A stretch of 64,000 nucleotides of DNA from Faeciplasma sp045660445 (GTDB taxonomy: Bacteria > Bacillota > Clostridia > Oscillospirales > Ruminococcaceae), in NCBI GenBank assembly GCA_045660445.1, contig JAZRDR010000012.1, forward strand, positions 62,001 to 126,000, read 5' to 3'. Shown here one piece after another: positions 1-7,665 of the stretch. The position numbers were made by a program, and so were the translations under genes. Position 1 is the first letter of the stretch; each line of letters begins with the position of its first letter. Below the pieces are notes generated by a model. It searched no databases. It was not told the DNA's origin and saw only the letters and a list, made by a program, of their open reading frames with translations.

Positions 1-267
1 TATCATTCGGTTGCTTATGCAAACGCTTGCATAAGTCGAAAAGCTTGCATCTTTATCGCTTTTAAAGGTCTTAACAGAGTTCATCAATCCCAAAAGGCCT
101 TCAGAAAAAAGGTCGTCCTGATCACTGGGATTTGATGAATATACGTGTGCGAGGCGCCTTACCGTTGGGAGAAAACGACTGATAAGCTCTGAATAAGCTT
201 GTTCGTCTTTTTGGGCAAGATATGCAAGCTCTTCGTTGGACACCAAGCCATGACGTGCGTCCTGCAT
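1..267 (-). CDS. RNA polymerase sigma-70 family factor, SigH-like (3' part missing)
   Basis: The first 89 codons are visible; the gene runs off the window start. The ATG at 267 is preceded by GAGGTGG at a good distance. The N-terminus reads as sigma region 1.2/2: 'EELAYLAQKDEQAYSELI' followed by 'DQDDLFSEGLLGLMNSVKTF' and 'SFSTYASVCISNRMI'. This arrangement (acidic D-x-x-S/QEG, then K-x-F, then S-F-x-x-[FY]-A and C-I) is the core-binding and -10-recognition region of sigma-70 proteins and is closest in pattern to the stationary-phase/sporulation factor SigH. It lies downstream of ftsZ but has its own promoter and is separated by a terminator. In many Firmicutes sigE/sigG sit at this place; the N-terminus here lacks the long membrane-binding pro-sequence expected of SigE. 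Which sigma factor it is cannot be settled without the missing region 4. Confidence 0.82.
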   Translation of the reverse strand, partial: MQDARHGLVSNEELAYLAQKDEQAYSELISRFLPTVRRLAHVYSSNPSDQDDLFSEGLLGLMNSVKTFKSDKDASFSTYASVCISNRMI

Positions 268-297
268 ATATACCACCTCACAATCTATCACCTTAGA

Positions 298-326
298 ATC
301 ATAACATTAATTAGAAATTGTGTCAA
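298..326 (-). promoter_or_regulatory. Sigma-A-type promoter of the sigma factor gene
   Basis: On the minus strand TTGACA (321-326) is followed after exactly 17 bases by TATGAT (298-303), about 30 bases upstream of the sigma-factor start. It indicates transcription independent of ftsZ. Confidence 0.75.
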
Positions 327-385
327 GCAACTTTTGGTTTTTTGAATTATTTTCGTCACTTTCTACAAAAACATGTCGATATATT

Positions 386-424
386 CAAACAAAACAGCAC
401 AGACACCGCCTGGCATCTGTGCTG
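386..424 (-). terminator. Rho-independent terminator after ftsZ
   Basis: Perfect 9-bp stem CAGCACAGA (395-403) with TCTGTGCTG (416-424), 12-base loop; on the minus strand the stem is followed by TTTTGTTTG. It sits 19 bases past the ftsZ stop codon and closes the dcw operon. Confidence 0.85.
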
Positions 425-442
425 ATTATGTATAAAATTTGA

Positions 443-1501
443 TTACTTATTCAAGAAGCCCCAAAGATTATCATAGAAAGGATCTGCCTTCTTTTCACCG
501 TCTTCGGTTTCTTCAATTGTTTCTTCACTAACCTCTTCCTCGGGCTTGAAATCGTCGAAATCAGAAGCGATTACGATGATGTCGATAGCATCATTAAGAT
601 CGGGATTGAAGTCAGTACCGAAGATAAGCTGAACATCGGGAGCTGCAGCATTGGTGATGGTATCGGTGAGCTCTGCGATGTCGCCGGTAACGATATCTTC
701 GCTCATTACGATGTTGAGGAGTAATCTCTTAGCACCCTTGATAGAGGTTTCGAGCAACGGGCTGGAGATAACCTGCTGAACAGCGTTTGCAACCTTGTCC
801 TTGCCCTCGCCGTGTCCGATAGCCATGTGAGCATAGCCTGCATCCTTCATGATGGTCTGAACGTCGGCAAAGTCAACGTTGATCTGACCGTGACGAAGAA
901 TAAGTTCGGTTACGGAGAGAACTGCAGTCTTAAGAATGTCATCAGCCAAAGCGAAGGACTGACGCATTGTGAGATTTTCTCTTCCTGTAAGGAGCTTTTC
1001 GTTAGGAATGACAACCAAAGAGTCAACGTTCTTTAAGAGAGCATCGATTCCCTTTTCAGCCTGAGCAAGCTTTCTTGCACCTTCGAATCTGAAGGGCTTG
1101 GTTACAACAGCAACTGTGAGGATGCCCATATCGCGAGCGATCTCTGCAACAACGGGAGCAGCACCTGTGCCGGTTCCACCGCCCATACCTGCAGTGATGA
1201 ATATCATATCAGCGCCCTTAAGAGCATCTGCGATCTCGTCTCTTGATTCCTGAGCAGCACCTTCGCCAACTTCGGGCTTTCCGCCTGCGCCAAGGCCGTG
1301 AGTGAGCTTAGATCCGATCTGGATCTTTATTGTAGCCTTGGAGTTCTTAAGAGCCTGAGCATCTGTATTAACAGCGATATACTCAACATTCTGAATCCCC
1401 TCGGATACTATACAGTTAAGCGCGTTTCCACCGCCGCCGCCAACGCCGACGACTTTGATCTTAGCAAGGTCCATGCCTTCGTTTTCCATGATAAAGCCCA
1501 T
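443..1501 (-). CDS. ftsZ: Cell division protein FtsZ
   Basis: Tubulin-like GTPase that polymerises into the Z ring at midcell. Of 352 residues, the N-terminal GTPase domain carries the glycine-rich 'VGVGGGGGNA' loop near residue 20 and the tubulin signature 'GGGTGTGAAP' near residue 107; the T7 synergy loop 'NVDFADVQTIM' lies near residue 210. The ATG at 1501 has GGAGG nine bases upstream, which favours it over the inner Met at residue 5. The C-terminal tail is acidic (E/D-rich from about 318) and ends 'DPFYDNLWGFLNK'; this keeps a hydrophobic terminal peptide but does not look like the common D-I-P-x-F-L-R motif that binds FtsA/SepF. It is the last gene of the dcw cluster, follows ftsQ, and may also have its own promoter in the 140-bp gap. 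Confidence 0.98.
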   Translation of the reverse strand: MGFIMENEGMDLAKIKVVGVGGGGGNALNCIVSEGIQNVEYIAVNTDAQALKNSKATIKIQIGSKLTHGLGAGGKPEVGEGAAQESRDEIADALKGADMIFITAGMGGGTGTGAAPVVAEIARDMGILTVAVVTKPFRFEGARKLAQAEKGIDALLKNVDSLVVIPNEKLLTGRENLTMRQSFALADDILKTAVLSVTELILRHGQINVDFADVQTIMKDAGYAHMAIGHGEGKDKVANAVQQVISSPLLETSIKGAKRLLLNIVMSEDIVTGDIAELTDTITNAAAPDVQLIFGTDFNPDLNDAIDIIVIASDFDDFKPEEEVSEETIEETEDGEKKADPFYDNLWGFLNK

Positions 1502-1567
1502 TCTCTACATCCTCCAAAATTCAATATATAATCATCGATAGATCAATATAAACCTAAATATAGTATT

Positions 1568-1596
1568 ATACTACCATAAAACAACGAACTTGGCAA
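1568..1596 (-). promoter_or_regulatory. Possible internal promoter for ftsZ
   Basis: Minus strand TTGCCA (1591-1596), 17 bases, TAGTAT (1568-1573); an alternative -10 TATAAT lies 3 bases further down (1565-1570). The AT-rich 140-bp gap between ftsQ and ftsZ is the largest inside the right-hand half of the cluster, consistent with extra ftsZ transcription. Confidence 0.45.
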
Positions 1597-1643
1597 TAGG
1601 TTTTAAAAAACTTTTAGAGAATATTTTTAGGTTATTTTTGGAG

Positions 1644-2522
1644 TTATTGTTCGTTCTCGTCCGTAACTGTCGGAGCATCGGTTTTGGGCTGAGTCGCTTC
1701 GTTAAATTCCTCTTCCATTTTGGCAAGATCCTCTTTGCTTATAAAGGATGCGCCTGCCTGTGCAGAGTGATAAATAAGCCTGCCTTCGGCAGTTTCGTCA
1801 AGATTTTCTTCGATTATAGTTACAATATAGCGAAGCTTATATTCGTAATCAAGCGAGCTTCCGAATTCGATATCTATTCTTCCGTCATAGACCATTTTGA
1901 TATTGGTTCTGTCGGTGAGGTCGATATAGGTTATCTTATTCGGGCAGATCTCGTCGATAACTTTTAAAAGATCTAAAATAATAAGCTCTTTGTTTTCGTC
2001 TTTTGATTTGAAATCCTCGCCCAAGGCAACGCCTGTAAGCTCCATACCATCTATCAGGATTAGGTTCTCTCTTATCGAAAGCTGTTCGGTCTCCAAATAT
2101 CTTCCGCCGCGGCTTATAACGCAATATCTGCCGTTGTCATATTCACAGCAGGCATAAGCAACAGCCTCGGTGATATTGACGATAAGCTTATCTGGAAGCT
2201 TGCGCAAAAGCTCGACCTCTTCGATATAGATAAGCTCATCTTTGATCCTTGCTTCGGCATTATCGATGTTGAGGTTATACATATTTCTGCCGATCTTAAG
2301 CTTGCCGGCATCCAATATCTCTTCTGTTGAATAGCGTTCGTTGCCCGAAACGATATATTCATTTATATTAAAAAGCACTGTGCGCGAAAGAACGAACAAA
2401 ACAAGTACGCAAATTATGAATATCAAAAGATAATAAAGCGAGAGGTTTCTTCTGCGGCGATGCTTTGTTCCCGGGCGGGTTGCCGCCGGCTTTTTAACAT
2501 TTGTTTTTACAACGTCCTTCAC
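1644..2522 (-). CDS. ftsQ: Cell division protein FtsQ/DivIB
   Basis: Bitopic divisome protein that joins FtsL and the class B PBP. The 292 residues show a basic cytoplasmic head ('KHRRRRN'), one transmembrane segment at about residues 29-48 ('LLIFIICVLVLFVL'), then a POTRA domain starting 'FNINEYIVSGNERYSTEEIL', the beta domain, and a charged, Thr/Glu/Asp-rich tail. The start is GTG at 2522, eight bases after AAGGA. It lies between murA and ftsZ; ftsA, usually between ftsQ and ftsZ, is absent. Confidence 0.9.
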   Translation of the reverse strand: MKDVVKTNVKKPAATRPGTKHRRRRNLSLYYLLIFIICVLVLFVLSRTVLFNINEYIVSGNERYSTEEILDAGKLKIGRNMYNLNIDNAEARIKDELIYIEEVELLRKLPDKLIVNITEAVAYACCEYDNGRYCVISRGGRYLETEQLSIRENLILIDGMELTGVALGEDFKSKDENKELIILDLLKVIDEICPNKITYIDLTDRTNIKMVYDGRIDIEFGSSLDYEYKLRYIVTIIEENLDETAEGRLIYHSAQAGASFISKEDLAKMEEEFNEATQPKTDAPTVTDENEQ

Positions 2523-2540
2523 TTTTTTCGTCCTTCCTTT

Positions 2541-3800
2541 CTACATTCTTTTTATCTTTGCGCCCAAGCTTGCAAGCTCGTGCTCTATGTGTTCATATCC
2601 TCGGTCGATGTAATGTACGCCCGAAATTGTTGTTGTACCCTCGGCTGCGAGGCCTGCCAAAACAAGTGCGGCTCCTGCACGAAGATCATGTGCAACAACG
2701 GATGCGCCCGAAAGCGACGGAACGCCTTCGATAACGGCAACCTTCCCCTCGGCCTTGATGTCTGCGCCCATTCGCAAAAGCTCGCCCGAGGCACGAAAAC
2801 GGTTTTCGAATATATTTTCGACTATCATACTTGTGCCACGCGCCTTGCACAACACCGCCATAACTATCGGCTGGCAATCTGTTGGGAAGCCGGGATAGAA
2901 CGTGGTTCTTATCGTTTTCACAGCTTTAAGAGGCTTTTTGGCGGTTATGAAAATTCTGTCCGCATAAGGATATACTCCGCAACCCATTTGTTCGAAAACT
3001 GCCATTGTGGAGTACATATCATGAGGAGAGGCATGCTCTATCATAACTTCGCCGCCTGTTATCGCCGCGGCTCCCATATAAGTTGCGGCAACGATTCTGT
3101 CAGGCATAACGCTGTGCTCGCAGGAATGCAAGTTCTCTGTGCCCTTGATGTATATAGTGGTTGACCCCGCACCCGATATCTCGGCTCCTGCTGAGTTCAA
3201 AAAGCTCGCAAGATCGGTTATTTCAGGCTCTTTTGCGGCATTTCTTATAACCGTTGTGCCCGAGCAGGTGGACGCAAGAAGCATTATATTCTCGGTCGCT
3301 CCCACTGAGGGAAGCGGCAGGGTAATATCAGCACCGACGGGGCGCGAGGTGAGCGTGCAATCAAGAACACCGTGATCCTCGATTATCCTTACTCCAAGCT
3401 TTTTTAATGCGTGAAGATGGATATCTATCGGGCGGGGGCCAAGCTCGCACCCTCCCGGAAAGGAGAGACGGCAACGGCGAAGCCGCGCAAGGATCGCTCC
3501 CAAAAAGATGATAGACGATCGCATTTCACGCATGAGAGTTTCGGATACCTCGTAACCGGAAACGTCACTTGCGTTGACTGTTACGGTACTACCCTCTCTC
3601 TTGCATTTGCAGCCAAGCGAGGAAAGTATTCTTAATGCCGAATAGACGTCGGCCAAAGCGGGGCAGTTATGTATCGTACTTGTGCCGCAACACATTAGTG
3701 TTGCAGCCAGAATGGGCAGCGAGCTGTTTTTTGCTCCGTGAACGGATACCGTTCCGCTTAAGCTTTTGCCACCTTCGATATATAGCTTAGATCCAAGCAT
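2541..3800 (-). CDS. murA: UDP-N-acetylglucosamine 1-carboxyvinyltransferase MurA
   Basis: Transfers enolpyruvate from PEP to UDP-GlcNAc, the first committed step of peptidoglycan synthesis, in the cytoplasm. The 419-residue protein has the EPSP-synthase-type inverse alpha/beta barrel; 'GGKSLSGTVSVHGAKNSSL' at the N-terminus holds the K-N pair that binds substrate, and 'FPGGCELGPRPIDIH' contains the catalytic, fosfomycin-binding Cys. A GTG three codons upstream (3809) is in frame, but GAGGTG overlaps it and lies six bases before the ATG at 3800, so the ATG is chosen. Clostridia often carry two murA genes; this is the copy inside the dcw cluster, between murG and ftsQ. Confidence 0.96.
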   Translation of the reverse strand: MLGSKLYIEGGKSLSGTVSVHGAKNSSLPILAATLMCCGTSTIHNCPALADVYSALRILSSLGCKCKREGSTVTVNASDVSGYEVSETLMREMRSSIIFLGAILARLRRCRLSFPGGCELGPRPIDIHLHALKKLGVRIIEDHGVLDCTLTSRPVGADITLPLPSVGATENIMLLASTCSGTTVIRNAAKEPEITDLASFLNSAGAEISGAGSTTIYIKGTENLHSCEHSVMPDRIVAATYMGAAAITGGEVMIEHASPHDMYSTMAVFEQMGCGVYPYADRIFITAKKPLKAVKTIRTTFYPGFPTDCQPIVMAVLCKARGTSMIVENIFENRFRASGELLRMGADIKAEGKVAVIEGVPSLSGASVVAHDLRAGAALVLAGLAAEGTTTISGVHYIDRGYEHIEHELASLGAKIKRM

Positions 3801-3875
3801 TTTGCGCACCTCATATCTTTTTTCAAAATTACGCTATACAGCATAATATGATGTGCGCTTACGCATGGTTACTTA

Positions 3876-5003
3876 TTAAATAAGCGAGGAAATTACAGAA
3901 TATACTCTTTCGGGAGTGTCGGAAATATAAAGCTTTGCGGCGTTATCTGAAAGACGCTTTAAGCCTTCGGGATCAACCAAAAGTGCGGAAACGGTTACTA
4001 TAAGCTCCTTAGAGGTGAGGTCCTTTTGCTCGAACATTATTGCGGCGCCGCCATCGGCAAGAACCTTGCCGTTGTGATACTGATGATTCTCAGCAACAAT
4101 GGGAGACGGAACCAAGATAGATCCGCAACCAACAGCCTGAATCTCTGTAAGAGCTCCTGCTCCGCAACGGCTGATGATAAGATCTGCCGCCGCCATGCAG
4201 GTTGACATGTTGTCGATATATTCTTTAACGATATAGTTGGGGTGATCTTCAAGCTTGATGCCCTTACCGATAAGATCGGGCACGAAAGTTGCTCTGCCGT
4301 TTTTACCGTAAGAATGAATGTGATTTACCTTGATGTTGTTTTCTTCATACCAAGCGATGAGGTCGGCAACGGTTTCATTGATCTTGCCAGCACCCAATGA
4401 TCCACCGGTTGAAAGGATAGTGATGCTGTCATCCAAGCCAAGTTCTTTTCTTGCATCCTCTTTAGAAAGCTTTTTGGTAGAGAATCCCGAACGGACAGGA
4501 AGCCCTGTTACGATGCATTTATCCTTCGAGTCGATGTAATCCATCGCTTTTTCAACGGTGAGCATTACCTTATCAACCTTTTTTGCCAAAAGCTTTGTAG
4601 TTACACCGGGGAAAGCATTTTGCTCGTGGATGGCAGTTTTGATGCCCATTTTTGCCGCCTGCAAAACGATGGGGCCGCTGACGTATCCGCCTGTGCCGAT
4701 AACAAGGTTGGGCTTGAAATCATTGATGATCTGTTTTGCGCGCTTACCTGATAAGGCAAGATATTTAAGCGCTGTTAAGTTGCGCTTTAAGTTTTCAAAG
4801 GATATCTTTCTTTGGAAACCTGCAACGTCCATCGGTGCAAACTTAAGTCCTGCCTTTTCGGCAAGGCTGCGTTCGATGCCATTAGGAGTTCCCACATATA
4901 AAAACTCAGCATCGGGATGCTGCTCCTTTATTATTTCCATGATGGCAAGTGCAGGATTAACGTGGCCGGCTGTTCCGCCGCCTGCAAGAATTACTTTAAG
5001 CAT
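3876..5003 (-). CDS. murG: UDP-GlcNAc:lipid I N-acetylglucosaminyltransferase MurG
   Basis: Membrane-associated GT28 enzyme that adds GlcNAc to lipid I to make lipid II. The 375 residues show the N-terminal 'GGGTAGHVNPALA' glycine loop, 'HEQNAFPGVT' near residue 124, the 'STGGSLGA' linker loop near 195, and the donor-binding 'ISRCGAGALTEI' and 'VAENHQYHNG' motifs in the second Rossmann domain. ATG at 5003 follows AGGAGGG. It is separated from the upstream gene ftsW by 312 bases of unusual GC-rich hairpins. Confidence 0.97.
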   Translation of the reverse strand: MLKVILAGGGTAGHVNPALAIMEIIKEQHPDAEFLYVGTPNGIERSLAEKAGLKFAPMDVAGFQRKISFENLKRNLTALKYLALSGKRAKQIINDFKPNLVIGTGGYVSGPIVLQAAKMGIKTAIHEQNAFPGVTTKLLAKKVDKVMLTVEKAMDYIDSKDKCIVTGLPVRSGFSTKKLSKEDARKELGLDDSITILSTGGSLGAGKINETVADLIAWYEENNIKVNHIHSYGKNGRATFVPDLIGKGIKLEDHPNYIVKEYIDNMSTCMAAADLIISRCGAGALTEIQAVGCGSILVPSPIVAENHQYHNGKVLADGGAAIMFEQKDLTSKELIVTVSALLVDPEGLKRLSDNAAKLYISDTPERVYSVISSLI

Positions 5004-5119
5004 TTACAAGCCCTCCTTATATGATTTATTGTTACCGTTAACATTATAGCTCAACTTCCCCGCGCTTTCAATTAAGACAAGGTTAATTTGTGATGACATT
5101 TCGGTAACAGATGCAAGCC

Positions 5120-5232
5120 GCGTTCCGGCGGGCGAAGCCCGGCGCGCCGCAGGCGCGCATATGCGGTTTTGCGCCACGGCGCAAAACCGCATGGCCGCAT
5201 GCCCCGAAAGGGCATGCGGCAGGGCTTCGCCC
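5120..5232. repeat. GC-rich cassette of five hairpins between ftsW and murG
   Basis: The 312-bp gap between ftsW and murG holds a compact run of perfect inverted repeats: GGGC-GAA-GCCC (5130-5140); GCGCGCC/GGCGCGC (5142-5158); a 15-bp arm pair at 5161-5175 and 5178-5192 with a 2-base loop; an 11-bp arm pair at 5194-5204 and 5210-5220 with loop CGAAA; and GGGC-TTC-GCCC (5222-5232), the inverse of the first. The outer two units make the whole block roughly symmetric. Base composition is far more GC-rich than the neighbouring genes. No ribosome binding site or family-like protein can be seen in it. It could terminate or attenuate transcription between ftsW and murG, or be a non-coding repeat of the REP/MITE kind. 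Confidence 0.75.
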
Positions 5233-5315
5233 CGATCGGAGCGGCAAAAGTTTAAGGTTTTATGTTCTTTTGGCAAGCAGCAAACAGCTCACCCAAGCTG
5301 CCGACAAACGTTTGA

Positions 5316-6590
5316 TTAAACGTCGCACTGTCGCGACACACTCAACACAGCTCCCATTTCGGCAAGCTGAATAACGAGAGCAGTGCCGCCCGAGCTGAAG
5401 AACGGAAGCGAAATACCTGTATTCGGGAAAGCGTTGCACGCAACGCCGATGTTCAAAAGTGCCTGAAGTCCGATTTGGAACACGATTCCCACAACGATGA
5501 GCATTCCGAATTTATCGGGAGCTTTTTTTGCGATATAGAATCCGCGGTAAACCAAAAGAACGAACAAGATTATAACCACAAGTCCGCCAAGGTATCCAAG
5601 TTCTTCAACGATTATGGGGTATATAAAGTCGTTCTGAGATTCGGGGAGCCAAAGATATTTCTGTCTCGATTCGCCAAAGCCAAGGCCGAACCATCCGCCC
5701 GAGCCAATAGCTATAAGCGACTGTGCGATCTGCCAGTTATCGTTGTCGATAACACCGCTTTCTGCAGTTCCCATCGAGGCGAATCTGTCAAAAACATAAG
5801 AAAGTCCGCCGCCGCTCATTGCAGAGTATAAAAGCAGGAATGAAAATGCCGCCACGACAACTATTCCGCCAAGCTGGAATATCTGCTTCCAGGGCATTCC
5901 TCCCACCACTATAACAACAGCGCCAAGCGCGCACATGATAAGAAGTCCCGAAACGTGGCGCTGAAGTGCCATGTTTGCGCACACAACACCCATTACAATG
6001 CACAAGGGAATTACACCTTTTGCAAAAGAATGCAAATTGTGTTCGTTTTTGCAGATCAAAAATGCAAGATAAACTATAAGTGCGACCTTCATGATCTCGG
6101 ACGGCTGGAACGAGAAGGATTCGCCTATCAGGATCCACCGTTTTGCGCCTGCTACCTCCTCACCAAAGAACGAGGTATACGTTAGAAGCGCAAGCGCCGC
6201 CAAGAACGCCAAGGTTACAAGCTTCGAGTTCATCAAAATGTGATAATCGAAGAAGGATATAAATATCATTACCAAAATTCCAAGCACTGCAGCAGCACCT
6301 TGATTTTTAACGTATTTATATCCGTCACCCTCGGCAAGACCTGCAATATAGCTTGCAGAGAACATCATAATAATTCCGAAAACAAGCAGCACGATGACGA
6401 TAACGAAGAAAAGCGAGTCGATATTGCCGTCGAATATTCTAAGTCCGGGTTCTTTAACCTTTTCTCTTTTTTTGCGTTTTATTTTCTTTTCGCTTTCAGG
6501 TGCCTGAGAAGTGTGACCGGAAACAGAAGAGCCCTGATTCTCGGCATTTAATATGTAATTGTATCTTTTTTGCGAATTAGCCGCCGACAT
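5316..6590 (-). CDS. ftsW: Lipid II polymerase FtsW (SEDS family)
   Basis: SEDS-family peptidoglycan glycosyltransferase working with the class B PBP at the septum. After about 55 charged, cytoplasmic residues ('KKIKRKKREKVKEPG') come roughly ten transmembrane segments; the diagnostic C-terminal block 'NTGISLPFFSSGGT' is intact, as is 'SFSFQPSEIMKVALIVY' near the middle, which holds the conserved Glu. The 424-residue length and position between mraY and murG fit FtsW/SpoVE better than RodA. ATG at 6590 follows AAGGAGGAG. Confidence 0.95.
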   Translation of the reverse strand: MSAANSQKRYNYILNAENQGSSVSGHTSQAPESEKKIKRKKREKVKEPGLRIFDGNIDSLFFVIVIVLLVFGIIMMFSASYIAGLAEGDGYKYVKNQGAAAVLGILVMIFISFFDYHILMNSKLVTLAFLAALALLTYTSFFGEEVAGAKRWILIGESFSFQPSEIMKVALIVYLAFLICKNEHNLHSFAKGVIPLCIVMGVVCANMALQRHVSGLLIMCALGAVVIVVGGMPWKQIFQLGGIVVVAAFSFLLLYSAMSGGGLSYVFDRFASMGTAESGVIDNDNWQIAQSLIAIGSGGWFGLGFGESRQKYLWLPESQNDFIYPIIVEELGYLGGLVVIILFVLLVYRGFYIAKKAPDKFGMLIVVGIVFQIGLQALLNIGVACNAFPNTGISLPFFSSGGTALVIQLAEMGAVLSVSRQCDV

Positions 6591-6625
6591 ATAAGCTCCT
6601 CCTTTTATAATTTAATTAACGGTTT

Positions 6626-7645
6626 TTATGCCAAAGCATATAAATGTGCCCACATGATTCCCAAAAAGCCTGCCAAAAGTGTTACAAGACCGAAAACGAT
6701 TACGATCTTATATTCGCTCCAGCCGCTAAGCTCGAAGTGGTGGTGAATGGGAGCCATTTTGAATACTCTCTTTTTTCTTATCTTAAAGCTTGCGATCTGG
6801 ATCACGTCGCTAAGGCCTTCGATGATATAGATAATGCCGACCAAGGGAATCAAAAGCTCGAGACCTGACTGCACGCCGAGTGCCACGACAAGTCCACCCA
6901 AGAACATCGAGCCGGTGTCGCCCATAAACACCTTTGCAGGGTGAAGATTCCAAACCAAGAAGCCCAAGCATCCGCCTGCAAGTGCCATTGAAAGTGCTGA
7001 ATATTCCCAATCGTTTAAAACAACGAAGATTATTGCAAATGCAGTTGCATATACAACCGTGACTGTGCCACAAAGGCCGTCTACACCGTCGGTAAAGTTG
7101 ACAGAGTTTACAACGAAATAAATGGCAAGCGCCATTAAGGGATAATAGAACCAGCCAAAATCAAGTGCGCCGAGGAACGGGAAAACGATTTCTGTCGACT
7201 TATCACCTGTGAAATAAATCGCAACCAAATATGCAACGACTATAAGTGCCTGACAAACGCTCTTTGCCTTTATGTTAAAGCCCTGATTGCGCTTTTTAAC
7301 GACCTTGATATAGTCATCAACAAAGCCGACAGCGGCAAAGCCAAGTGCACATCCAAGCCCAACAACAAGCTTTACCCAAGCATCTGGGTCTATTTCAATT
7401 CCGTTTGCGGATTTGTTAGCGGATATAATAAGATATCCTGCTATAACGGCAACAACGGTTGAAAGAATAAACATAAAACCGCCCATTAAAGGGGTTCCCT
7501 CTTTCGACTTGTGCCATGCAGGTCCGATATCCAAAATATGCGAGCCTGCTTTAAGCTTTCTTAAATATGGGATAAGGATAAGTCCAAAGCTTGCGGCAAC
7601 CGCAAAGGATATGAATCCCACCAATAAATTTATCCAATAAGGCAT
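6626..7645 (-). CDS. mraY: Phospho-N-acetylmuramoyl-pentapeptide transferase MraY
   Basis: Polytopic membrane enzyme making lipid I from UDP-MurNAc-pentapeptide and undecaprenyl phosphate. The 339 residues contain the family's catalytic Asp pair 'VDDYIKV' near residue 107, 'NSVNFTDGVDGL' near 180, 'FMGDTGSMFLGG' and the cytoplasmic 'MAPIHHHFE' loop. ATG at 7645 follows CGGAGG. It lies between murE and ftsW; murF and murD, which flank mraY in many bacteria, are missing here. Confidence 0.97.
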   Translation of the reverse strand: MPYWINLLVGFISFAVAASFGLILIPYLRKLKAGSHILDIGPAWHKSKEGTPLMGGFMFILSTVVAVIAGYLIISANKSANGIEIDPDAWVKLVVGLGCALGFAAVGFVDDYIKVVKKRNQGFNIKAKSVCQALIVVAYLVAIYFTGDKSTEIVFPFLGALDFGWFYYPLMALAIYFVVNSVNFTDGVDGLCGTVTVVYATAFAIIFVVLNDWEYSALSMALAGGCLGFLVWNLHPAKVFMGDTGSMFLGGLVVALGVQSGLELLIPLVGIIYIIEGLSDVIQIASFKIRKKRVFKMAPIHHHFELSGWSEYKIVIVFGLVTLLAGFLGIMWAHLYALA

Positions 7646-7665
7646 GGTTTAAACCTCCGAAAGTT

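Noticed and set aside
5004..5276. Minus-strand frame of 90 codons over the hairpin cassette, and a plus-strand one of 87 codons
   Set aside because: Both simply translate inverted repeats; no start signal and no conserved-looking segment.
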